A stretch of DNA of 10,065 bases from an uncultured Eubacteriales bacterium (lineage in GTDB: Bacteria > Bacillota > Clostridia > Oscillospirales > CAG-382): positions 1 through 10,065 of the forward strand of contig CAKSOW010000051.1 in NCBI GenBank assembly GCA_934479825.1. The letters are read 5' to 3'. The translations under genes and the position numbers were made by a program. The notes below the pieces were generated by a model. The model did no database searches and had not been told where the DNA came from. It was given only the letters and a program-made list of their open reading frames with translations. Shown here in pieces: positions 1-6,206 of the stretch (position 1 is the stretch's first letter; every line of letters starts with the position of its first letter).

Positions 1-190
1 ATTAAAACCGTCCCTAATGCTTTTCGCAAAACGAAAAGCACTCTTTCCGGGCTTTTCCGGAAAAGAAAAGCCCTCCCAAAACTGCCCCTTTTGTTACTTT
101 TCGCAAAAAGTAACGCGGCTCCCCAGCCGCCCCTCACGGGGCGGCAAACTCACGCTTGCGCGTGAGAATCAGTAGGCGGCACGCCGCCTA
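1..190 (-). repeat. Multi-hairpin mosaic repeat cassette, copy R1, at the 3' end of the ATPase gene
   Basis: Read on the minus strand this follows the ATPase gene and is a chain of perfect stems. They are: 8-bp arms at 173-190 that include the stop codon; a 7-bp stem at 149-166; an 8-bp stem with GTGA loop at 126-145; 9-bp arms GTTACTTTT/AAAAGTAAC at 93-114; 9-bp arms GGGCTTTTC/GAAAAGCCC at 49-73; and GCTTTTCG/CGAAAAGC at 19-39. It ends in the 18-mer at 1-18, which recurs exactly at 5121-5138 and, inverted, at 9308-9325. The order of parts matches the cassette after the malic enzyme gene (9139-9395), in the same orientation relative to its gene. The repeat is cut by the window edge, so a core element like those at 4440-4956 and 9489-10004 may lie just outside. 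It may act as a terminator or 3'-end stabiliser, but it has no classical T-tract. Confidence 0.8.
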
Positions 191-1303
191 TTTCCGGATG
201 ACAGAGGCAATGACTTTTTCCCCAAGCGCCGAAACAACCGGATAGTCGGTAGCCTTTCCGTAAAGGCGCTCTAACTCCGCATGGAGCGCCCCGGCGGCGG
301 CCAGCTCTTCTGCGGCGGCCTCAATCAGCGCCTGACGGCATTTTTCGGTAAACCGGTACTTACCGCGGCAGCCGGCAAACCGTTTGGTATCAAAAAACCG
401 GCCAAGATTGATGATTTTGTAGGGGATTTCCGCACGGTCGAGCAGGGCACAGTAATCGTCATCATAAAGACTGATACAAACCGACGGTTCACGGAAGTAT
501 AAAAACGTATACTCCGACGGATCTAACGGCCGCACACCGGCAATAATGTCCGCCCCGGCACGCAAAGCCTGGTCGGCAAGCGTCGCGAAGAACACGCCGG
601 AAGTTGAGTGCGCGTCCTTGACAAAATACAGGTGTTTCGCCTGCTTTTCCGGCGTGAAAAGGCGAACCGTTCCGTCACAGCTGATCGCGTCGGCGGCAGC
701 CGGCGTTAAATGCGCCTGACCGCCTTTTTTGATATGCTTGGCGACAAGCCTTGCCGCGGCGGCACGCATTTTTTGCCGATCCAAACAGCGCGCACCCATG
801 TCGGTCAGTTCGTCGTCAGCATTTTTGGCGGCTGCCAACAGACGATAGGCCGTGCGGTAATGTGCGCTTTTGCTGTCGGAAATCTCGCAGATCCGGCGGC
901 TCTCTTTTTCAAGAAGCGGAATGTTCCATGCTTCGCCGAGATTGATGATCTCTTCTTTCGCTCCGGCATAACGCGGATCAACGGTATGCGGCGCTGTTCC
1001 GTCCAAAATGGCTTTGCCGGTTTCGGGAATGATGACACCGTCAAGGGATTTCGGGTCGGAAGAGCAATGATAAAAGAGGGGGGAATATCCTTTTTTTTCG
1101 GCCGCTTTTGCGGCGTTCTTCATAAGCGTGCTCTTGCCGACGCCGGGGCCGCCTTTCAATATGTAGATTTTTTTCAAGGTTTTCGGATCAAACAGACGGT
1201 CGAAAAAACTGACAAAGCCGGAGCTTGTGTTGGCGGCGGCGAAGAAGTGTTTTTCATGATTGGAAAGGCGGTTGATTTCTTCGAGATACGGTATATTTTT
1301 CAT
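188..1303 (-). CDS. PRK06851-type P-loop ATPase of unknown function
   Basis: A 371-aa soluble protein, about the family's usual length. It has a clear Walker A motif, GGPGVGKST, at residues 51-59, followed by HCSSDPKSLDGVIIPE (79-94) and DGTAPHTVDP (101-110). From memory these are hallmarks of the PRK06851 family of bacterial ATPases. That family has two tandem P-loop-like halves. Here the second half starts near residue 213, and its expected P-loop position reads KDAHSTSG (229-236), without the GK[ST] core, so only the N-terminal site should bind nucleotide. The cellular role is unknown; I assign only probable ATP binding. The ATG at 1303 follows AGGA about 10 nt upstream on the minus strand. 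The gene diverges from the DUF6110/P-type ATPase pair, and I see no strong promoter for it. Its TAG stop (190-188) lies inside the first hairpin of repeat R1. Confidence 0.85.
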   Translation of the reverse strand: MKNIPYLEEINRLSNHEKHFFAAANTSSGFVSFFDRLFDPKTLKKIYILKGGPGVGKSTLMKNAAKAAEKKGYSPLFYHCSSDPKSLDGVIIPETGKAILDGTAPHTVDPRYAGAKEEIINLGEAWNIPLLEKESRRICEISDSKSAHYRTAYRLLAAAKNADDELTDMGARCLDRQKMRAAAARLVAKHIKKGGQAHLTPAAADAISCDGTVRLFTPEKQAKHLYFVKDAHSTSGVFFATLADQALRAGADIIAGVRPLDPSEYTFLYFREPSVCISLYDDDYCALLDRAEIPYKIINLGRFFDTKRFAGCRGKYRFTEKCRQALIEAAAEELAAAGALHAELERLYGKATDYPVVSALGEKVIASVIRK

Positions 1304-1416
1304 AAGAAAGCGTTCCTTTCATAGCGTTTTACTATCATGGTATGCGATTTTGAAAAAAGTGTTCGGAAAGCGGAAGGCCTATAAATGAAAATTTCGTGAA
1401 AAAACGACTTTTTCTC

Positions 1417-1445
1417 TTGAAAATTAAAAAAAGTTATGCTACAAT
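1417..1445 (+). promoter_or_regulatory. Sigma-A promoter of the DUF6110 gene
   Basis: The -35 TTGAAA (1417-1422) and -10 TACAAT (1440-1445) are separated by 17 bp. The region upstream and the spacer are A-rich. Transcription would start near 1452, just before the strong AGGAGG ribosome binding site at 1464-1469. This is the only convincing promoter upstream of both the small protein and the metal ATPase, so the two are probably co-transcribed. No operator palindrome for a metal-sensing repressor is apparent around it. Confidence 0.82.
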
Positions 1446-1478
1446 GTAATCGAAAACCAAAACAGGAGGTTCTTTATT

Positions 1479-1778
1479 ATGAGTTCTCTTTTAGCAAAAC
1501 TTGGACTGTTTGCCGGCGGCGTTCTGTTTGGAACAGCCGGAATCAAGATTCTTTCCAGCAAAGATGCCAAAAAGGTTTATACAGAAGCAACAGCAGCCGC
1601 ACTTCGCGCTAAGGATTGCGTTATGACCACCGTAACCACCGTCAAGGAAAACGCAGACGACATTCTTGCCGATGCTAAGGAAATCAACGAAAAGCGTGCC
1701 GCAGAGGACGAAAAAATCGTTGAAGATGTCTCGGAACAACCCGAAAATGACCAACCGGCGGCAGAAACCGAAGAATAA
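1479..1778 (+). CDS. DUF6110-like small membrane-anchored protein
   Basis: A 99-aa protein. Residues 3-25 form a glycine-rich hydrophobic segment (LAKLGLFAGGVLFGTAGIKIL), likely one membrane anchor. It is followed by SSKDAKKVYTEATAAALRAKDCVM and a charged helix rich in Ala, Lys and Glu. The tail from about residue 72 is very acidic (EDEKIVEDVSEQPEN) and may be disordered. The start is fixed by AGGAGG at 1464-1469 and by the promoter at 1417-1445. The N-terminal pattern matches, from memory, DUF6110 proteins of Clostridia, which often sit directly upstream of heavy-metal P-type ATPases, as here. An accessory role for that pump, for example as a membrane partner or metal-binding acidic tail, is inference only; no catalytic motif is visible. 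The single Cys (residue 47) is not in a CxxC motif. Confidence 0.78.
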   Translation: MSSLLAKLGLFAGGVLFGTAGIKILSSKDAKKVYTEATAAALRAKDCVMTTVTTVKENADDILADAKEINEKRAAEDEKIVEDVSEQPENDQPAAETEE

Positions 1779-1783
1779 AGATG

Positions 1784-2029
1784 CAGGGCTGTCAGAGACA
1801 GTCCCGGCAGATTGTTGCAAAAGTCCCGTGAACATTTCGGGCGAAGCCTGATTCAAACAGAATTTTGAAAAAAGCGGGGACATGCGCCGCGATTTTTTCA
1901 CGGATAGATTCGCGAGTGTCAAAAAGCGCAGCTTTTGGGCATGAGGCGCGAGCACACGATTCTGGTTCGTGCCGAAACACGTTGTTTTGCGGCACGCTCA
2001 CGGGACTGTCGGAGACAGTCCCGTTTTTT
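1784..2029 (+). repeat. Structured 246-bp non-coding block bounded by twin hairpins
   Basis: The block fills the gap between the DUF6110 gene and the P-type ATPase gene. Its ends are two near-copies of one hairpin: arms GGGCTGTC/GACAGTCC around AGA (1786-1804), and CGGGACTGTC/GACAGTCCCG around GGA (2001-2023). In between are further stems: CGGGC-GAA-GCCTG near 1838-1850, AAAAGC-GCA-GCTTTT near 1921-1936, and an arm pair GTGCCG/CGGCAC near 1969-1995. The only reading frame (1792-2001, minus strand) lacks a ribosome binding site and overlaps the stems, so I treat it as spurious. This could be an inserted palindromic repeat or a leader RNA of the metal pump gene. It does not resemble the yybP-ykoY or NiCo riboswitch consensus as I know them. 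Confidence 0.55.
2001..2029 (+). terminator. Rho-independent terminator or attenuator ahead of the P-type ATPase gene
   Basis: A perfect 10-bp stem (2001-2010 with 2014-2023) and a GGA loop are followed directly by six T residues (2024-2029). It lies only 33 nt before the P-type ATPase start codon, and no convincing promoter lies between them. Either it attenuates readthrough from the upstream promoter at 1417-1445, or a promoter I cannot recognise lies within 1805-2000. Confidence 0.8.
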
Positions 2030-2061
2030 ACTTTTAACCCTTAGACCCAGAGGAAAAAACA

Positions 2062-4155
2062 ATGAAATGTAAAATCTTACATGAATCCCGCGGCAGACTC
2101 CGTGTGCATTTGTTTGCCGGACACATGTCGCTTGCCGAAGCGGATCTTACGGAATATTATTTAAAGCAGATTCCCGGCGTAAAGGAGGTGCGCGTATACG
2201 ACCGCACCATGGACGCCATTGTTTTGTTTGACGCACCGCGTGCGGACATCCTTGCGGCTCTTGCGCGGTTTTCCTATGAAAGCGCCGAAAAGAGCGTCAA
2301 GGTTCCCGAACACACGCCGCGCGCGCTGAACCGCGATTTTGAGGAAACACTGATATCGACCGTTTTGCGGCGTTATGCCGTCAAGCTGTTTCTGCCGTTT
2401 CCGGTTCGTGCCGCTCTGTCGGTTTTCCGTGCCGTGAAATACATAAAAAAGGGCTTGAAAGCCTTGTGGCACGGCAAGCTTACGGTATCGGTATTGGATG
2501 CTACGGCGGTTGCGGTATCGCTTGCCCGCGGAGATTTTGATACGGCCGGATCTGTCATGTTCATGCTCCGTATCGGTGAAATCCTGGAGGATTGGACGCA
2601 CAAGAAATCGGTAGCGGATTTAGCCGGCGCGATGTCGTTGAACGTTGACAAGGTTTGGGTAAAAAACGATGTCAATGAAGAACTTCTGCCGATCGGTGAA
2701 GTGCGTGAAAACGATTTAATTATTGTACGCACCGGAAGCATGATTCCGTTAGACGGAAAAATTGCCGAAGGAGAAGCCACGGTCAACCAATCCTCCATGA
2801 CCGGCGAATCGCTGCCGGTTCGCAAGAGTATCGGCAGTTATGTTTATGCCGGTACGGTGGTGGAAGAGGGCGAATGCGTGATCCGGGTGGAAAAGACGTC
2901 GGGCGGCGGCCGGTATGACCGGATTGTCAAGATGATCGAGGATTCCGAAAAGCTCAAATCCACGGCCGAGGACCGCGCGGCGCGCCTTGCGGACAGGCTT
3001 GTTCCGTATACGCTCGGCGGCACGGCGCTCACCTATTGTCTGACGCGCAACCTCACCAAGACGCTGGCGGTGCTGATGGTGGACTTTTCGTGTGCGCTCA
3101 AACTCTCTATTCCGATTGCCGTGCTTTCGGGCATGCGTGAATGCCACAAATACCGCGTATCGGTCAAAGGCGGCCGATTCTTGGAGGCAGTAGCCAAAGC
3201 GGACACAGTGGTTTTCGACAAGACCGGAACGCTGACGTATGCAAAGCCCCGCGTTGCCGAGATCGTAACATTCGGCGGACGCGCGGAAAACGATATGCTG
3301 CGGCTGGCGGCCTGCTTGGAGGAACATTATCCGCATTCGCTTGCCAACGCGGTGGTCGAAGAAGCCAAAGCACGCGGTCTAAACCATGAAGAATATCATT
3401 CGAGTGTGGAATATGTGGTAGCACACGGCATTTCCAGTATGGTGGAAAACAAGAAAGTCGTTATCGGCAGTGCGCATTTTGTCTTTGAAGATGAGGGATG
3501 TAAGATTCCGGGAGGAGAAGAAGAAAAGTATCACACACTGTCGGGTGAATATTCACATCTGTATCTTGCCATATCGGGCGAGCTTGCGGCGGTTATCTGC
3601 ATAGCCGACCCCTTGCGTGCCGAAGCGAAAGCGGCTATACAGGCGTTGCATGAATGCGGTATCAAGCGTGTTGTGATGATGACCGGCGACAATGAACGCA
3701 CGGCGGCAGCTGTGGCATCGGCTGTCGGGGTGGATAAATACCACGCCGAGGTGTTGCCGGAGGATAAGGCAGATTACATCCGGAAAGCGAAAGCGGCTGG
3801 GCACAAGGTTATCATGATTGGCGACGGCGTCAACGATTCTCCTGCGTTATCGGAGGCGGATGCCGGCATTGCAATCGGCACAGGCGCGGCCATTGCCAAA
3901 GAGATTGCGGACATTACGGTCTCATCGGAAGATCTGTTTGAGCTTGTGACGTTACGAAAGTTAAGCGAGGCTCTTATGGCGCGCATTGACCGGAACTATC
4001 GGTTTATTGTCGGGTTCAACTTGGGCTTGATTATCTGCGGTGTGACGGGGGTTATGTTACCGACGACATCGGCATTATTACACAACATGTCCACGCTTGC
4101 CATCAGTTTACAGAGTATGACGAATCTTTTGCCGGAGGGGCAAGAGGTCTCTTAA
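2062..4155 (+). CDS. Heavy-metal translocating P1B-type ATPase, CtpC-like
   Basis: A 697-aa inner-membrane cation pump. The N-terminal ~75 residues resemble a ferredoxin-like HMA domain (RGRLRVH at 10-16) but lack the CxxC metal site. All P-type core motifs are present: TGES 247-250 (actuator), DKTGT 386-390 with phosphorylated Asp386, TGDN 541-544, and GDGVND 587-592. The membrane metal motif that is CPC in copper pumps reads FSC (342-344) within DFSCALKLS. This pattern recalls the mycobacterial CtpC group (Mn/Zn), so Mn or Zn is a plausible but unproven substrate. The nucleotide-domain HP dipeptide is replaced by HS (425-426, in HYPHSLA). The C-terminal segment ALLHNMSTLAISL (671-683) is typical of P1B pumps. 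The ribosome binding site GAGGA (2050-2054) has 7-nt spacing. It is probably transcribed with the DUF6110 gene through the terminator at 2001-2029. Confidence 0.93.
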   Translation: MKCKILHESRGRLRVHLFAGHMSLAEADLTEYYLKQIPGVKEVRVYDRTMDAIVLFDAPRADILAALARFSYESAEKSVKVPEHTPRALNRDFEETLISTVLRRYAVKLFLPFPVRAALSVFRAVKYIKKGLKALWHGKLTVSVLDATAVAVSLARGDFDTAGSVMFMLRIGEILEDWTHKKSVADLAGAMSLNVDKVWVKNDVNEELLPIGEVRENDLIIVRTGSMIPLDGKIAEGEATVNQSSMTGESLPVRKSIGSYVYAGTVVEEGECVIRVEKTSGGGRYDRIVKMIEDSEKLKSTAEDRAARLADRLVPYTLGGTALTYCLTRNLTKTLAVLMVDFSCALKLSIPIAVLSGMRECHKYRVSVKGGRFLEAVAKADTVVFDKTGTLTYAKPRVAEIVTFGGRAENDMLRLAACLEEHYPHSLANAVVEEAKARGLNHEEYHSSVEYVVAHGISSMVENKKVVIGSAHFVFEDEGCKIPGGEEEKYHTLSGEYSHLYLAISGELAAVICIADPLRAEAKAAIQALHECGIKRVVMMTGDNERTAAAVASAVGVDKYHAEVLPEDKADYIRKAKAAGHKVIMIGDGVNDSPALSEADAGIAIGTGAAIAKEIADITVSSEDLFELVTLRKLSEALMARIDRNYRFIVGFNLGLIICGVTGVMLPTTSALLHNMSTLAISLQSMTNLLPEGQEVS

Positions 4156-4178
4156 AAAGAGAAACAGAAACAATTTTT

Positions 4179-4236
4179 GCCGTACAGTTCGGACGTCCGA
4201 ACTGTACGGCGTTTTATATTTTGAAAAAATATAAAA
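4179..4236 (+). terminator. Perfect 32-bp palindrome plus AT hairpin after the P-type ATPase gene
   Basis: Positions 4179-4210 form a perfect inverted repeat with 16-bp arms (arm GCCGTACAGTTCGGAC) and no spacer. It is followed by GTTTTATATTTT. A second stem follows at once, with 11-bp arms TTTTATATTTT (4212-4222) and AAAATATAAAA (4226-4236) around GAA. It begins 23 nt after the stop codon and is best read as the terminator of the metal-pump transcript. The loopless palindrome could also be a protein-binding or recombination site. Confidence 0.72.
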
Positions 4237-4237
4237 A

Positions 4238-4379
4238 GGCCGGGGGAGAGTGCTTTTCGTTTCACGAAAAGTCTCCAAAAGAGACGGTTTTTGTGTTACT
4301 TTTTCGCTTGTACGAAAAAGTAACCAAAAAGTACACCAGAGGTCTGCTGACCTCTGGACTCCGGGATTCGGTTCAAAGC
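4238..4379 (+). repeat. Mosaic repeat cassette, copy R2-left
   Basis: It has the same order of parts as the plus-strand cassette after the malic enzyme gene (9287-9395), with diverged stems. These are: CTTTTCGT/ACGAAAAG (4253-4271); GTCTC/GAGAC (4271-4285); 12-bp arms GTTACTTTTTCG/CGAAAAAGTAAC (4295-4324); a 9-bp stem CCAGAGGTC/GACCTCTGG with TGCT loop (4336-4357); then the joint CGGTTCAAA (4369-4377). It faces inward toward the core element at 4440-4956, opposite to the cassette at 5060-5233, so the whole 4238-5233 unit has imperfect inverted ends. A 60-bp AT-rich linker (4380-4439) separates it from the core. Confidence 0.7.
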
Positions 4380-4439
4380 TCTGCACAGGCATGCTTTTTA
4401 TAGAAATTGAAATAGTTCATGTCTAACCTAATTTTCATG

Positions 4440-4956
4440 CTTTGAACCGGTACAAAAGGGTTATTTTACTGCGCAAGGATTTACAGGTGTTTATAAAAAA
4501 GAATGGCTCTGATTTGGGCGGACAGTAGGTTATGTGTTTCATAAAATGGGGTGGTTTGGTGGGAATTTGACTTTTTGGGAACAGAAAGCAATTTCCGTAA
4601 GAAACGAAAAGTCTGGTTGAGAATGGCAAAATTACGAGTTTCCCATACACAAAGTAAACTGTGTTTTGACACCAAACTTTCTGCCGACCCACACCAATTT
4701 CCCTTTTGTACCGTACCAATATAACGTGCAACTTTCCATTTAATCGACCGCTTGCGGCGGCAAGCCCCAGCACTAACCGACCAAAGTCAAAATCTAGATA
4801 TTTAGCGATAGTCTCCTTGAAACATGGTCGTCTTGTTCGCATCCGCTCACAATACTCCCTGTTTCGGCGGTCTCCGACACGCCAAAACTTGCCACCGGCA
4901 ACTTTTGACGCGTCCGAGCGTCTGCACTACCGCTCCCCTTTCGCACCGGTTCAAAA
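4440..4956 (-). repeat. Core repeat element, copy A (517 bp, inverted relative to copy B)
   Basis: It is bounded by inward-facing terminal inverted repeats, CTTTGAACCGGTACAAAAGG (4440-4459) and its imperfect complement ending at 4956, with CATG directly outside both ends (4436-4439, 4957-4960). Read on the minus strand it matches 9489-10004. Positions 4522-4956 differ from copy B at one base only, whereas 4440-4521 is clearly diverged. It has overlapping short reading frames on both strands (135 aa minus, 99 aa plus). These lack good ribosome binding sites and recognisable domains, and they run through stem-loops, so I do not call genes. An 18-bp stem lies at 4876-4914. It could be a non-autonomous MITE-like element or a structured RNA. 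No transposase is present. Confidence 0.82.
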
Positions 4957-5059
4957 CATGGCCGTGCGTATTACGGCACTAATAAATTTTTGCAAAAAAT
5001 CTTAATGTGCTGAGCGTTTCAAATTTCGCCTAAAATCCCACCGCACGGGTTTTGAACCG
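4947..5059 (-). repeat. Linker module bounded by inverted GGTTCAAAA joints, copy A
   Basis: A 113-bp segment between the core element and the R2-right cassette. Its ends are inverted repeats: CGGTTCAAAAC plus GGCCGTGCG at 4947-4968, and CGCACGGGTTTTGAACCG at 5042-5059. The part nearest the core (to 4996) is nearly identical to copy B, and the rest is only roughly 70 percent similar by eye. A small stem GCCGT/ACGGC lies near 4962-4978. No gene is visible. Confidence 0.65.
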
Positions 5060-5233
5060 AGGTCGCAGGACGAAGTCCCGCGTGCTTTTTGGTTACTTTT
5101 TGCACGCCGCAGAAAGTAACATTAAAACCGTCCCTAATGTTTTTCGTAAAACGAAAAGCTCCCTTAGAGCCCTTCCTAAGGCCTTTGCAAAAAAAATAAG
5201 ACGGCTCCCCGGCCGTCCCCAAGGGGCGGCCGG
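5060..5233 (-). repeat. Mosaic repeat cassette, copy R2-right
   Basis: Read on the minus strand it carries the cassette parts in the usual order: a GC-rich stem at 5209-5233 (CCGGCCG and CCCC arms), a degenerate middle, the stem around 5139-5159 (CTTTTCGT/ACGAAAA), the invariant 18-mer at 5121-5138, GTTACTTT/AAAAGTAAC arms at 5092-5120, and a GCGGGAC-TTC-GTCCTGC stem near 5066-5082, ending at the GGTTCAAAA joint. Unlike R1 and R3 it does not follow a gene in sense orientation. It lies upstream of the SGNH gene promoter, pointing away from it. Confidence 0.75.
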
Positions 5234-5262
5234 AAAATTCAGTCCAAATTTCCTTTTTTGAA

Positions 5263-5291
5263 TTGACTTTTGCATCACATTCGGCTATAAT
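5263..5291 (+). promoter_or_regulatory. Sigma-A promoter of the five-gene operon
   Basis: The -35 TTGACT (5263-5268) and a perfect -10 TATAAT (5286-5291) are separated by 17 bp. It begins 30 bp beyond the last repeat hairpin, so the promoter lies inside the pair of inverted repeats together with all five genes. The leader is about 55 nt and shows no riboswitch-like structure. Confidence 0.9.
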
Positions 5292-5353
5292 AAAAAGGAA
5301 TATTGAACCAATAGCACCTCTCCAAAAATAATAAGAAAAAGGAAATGACAGCT

Positions 5354-6169
5354 ATGAGTACCAATTTTGTAATGAAAAAAATCGATGATCTTCCCGAAAA
5401 CCCTTTTGAAAACATCGTTCCGGACGGCGGCTTTTGCGCCGTTTTCCGAACCATAGGCTTTGTGGGCGACAGTTTGTCCTCAGGCGAATTTGAGGCGCTG
5501 ACCCCGGAAGGCGTAAGGAGCTGGCACGATAAATACGAATACTCCTGGGGACAGTTTATCGCACGCCGCTGTGGACTAAAAGCCATCAATTTTTCGCGCG
5601 GCGGCATGACGGCTAAGGAATTCAACGCGTCGTTCGGCGAAACCTGCGGTTTTGAAAAGCCGGAAAATGTCTGCCAGGCCTATGTTATAGCCCTCGGTGT
5701 CAACGATATTCTGAATACCGGAAATCCTGTGGGAACACTTGATGATATCGATTTTGAAAACTTTGAAAACAATAAGCCCACTTTTGCTGGCGAATATGCC
5801 AAAATCGTTCAGAAAATCAAAAAAATGCAGCCTAAGGCACGCGTGTTTTTGATGTCCATGCCGCGGGAAACTTATTCCGGCCAAGACAATAACCCGGCGC
5901 TTCGCGAAGAACACCGCGGCTATTTGGCTGCGCTCGCCGAGAAATTTGAGTTCACCTATGTGCTCGATTTCTTGAAATATGCACCGATATACGACGATGA
6001 ATTCCGGAAAAACTACTTTCTCGGCGGACACCTGAATGCTGCCGGTTATAAACTTACTGCCGATTTTGTTATGAGCTATATCGACTATATCATCCGTAAA
6101 AATCCGGAGGATTTCTCCCAGGTCGGCTTTATCGGAACAGAGTATCACTATCACGGCGTCAAGTGGTAA
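5354..6169 (+). CDS. SGNH/GDSL-type hydrolase, cytoplasmic
   Basis: A 271-aa protein of the SGNH hydrolase fold, acting on an unknown ester or acyl substrate. Block I is FVGDSLS with nucleophile Ser40, block II is SRGG (Gly84), block III is GVND (Asn117), and block V is LGGHLNAAGY with catalytic His226. The Asp usually three residues before the His is Leu here, so the triad may use another acid, for example one of the Asp residues near 214-215, or work as a dyad. There is no signal peptide or membrane segment. I prefer ATG 5354: the ribosome binding site AAAGGA (5338-5343) is 10 nt away from it, but only about 1 nt from the alternative ATG at 5345, which would add three residues. It is first in the operon, and its role beside greA and coaE is unclear. 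Confidence 0.85.
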   Translation: MSTNFVMKKIDDLPENPFENIVPDGGFCAVFRTIGFVGDSLSSGEFEALTPEGVRSWHDKYEYSWGQFIARRCGLKAINFSRGGMTAKEFNASFGETCGFEKPENVCQAYVIALGVNDILNTGNPVGTLDDIDFENFENNKPTFAGEYAKIVQKIKKMQPKARVFLMSMPRETYSGQDNNPALREEHRGYLAALAEKFEFTYVLDFLKYAPIYDDEFRKNYFLGGHLNAAGYKLTADFVMSYIDYIIRKNPEDFSQVGFIGTEYHYHGVKW

Positions 6170-6206
6170 GTTTCACCGAAAACACATAAAAGAGGTTTGA
6201 AAAAGC

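Noticed and set aside
710..1324. 204-aa plus-strand frame opposite the ATPase gene
   Set aside because: It is a shadow of the minus-strand gene, whose P-loop and family motifs are clear.
1792..2001. 69-aa minus-strand frame in the gap before the P-type ATPase gene
   Set aside because: It spans several stem-loops and part of the terminator, has no ribosome binding site and no recognisable domain.
1784..2061. Metal riboswitch (yybP-ykoY or NiCo type) upstream of the pump gene
   Set aside because: The conserved loop sequences of those classes, as I know them, are not present. Only generic hairpins and a terminator are seen.
4706..5005. Opposite-strand 99-aa frame shared with 9440-9739
   Set aside because: It is the antisense of the same repeat. 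The low-complexity basic/Ser/Pro-rich translation and lack of translation signals mark it as spurious.
5345..5353. Upstream ATG at 5345 as the start of the SGNH hydrolase
   Set aside because: The ribosome binding site AAAGGA (5338-5343) would be practically adjacent to it; the ATG at 5354 has a normal spacing.
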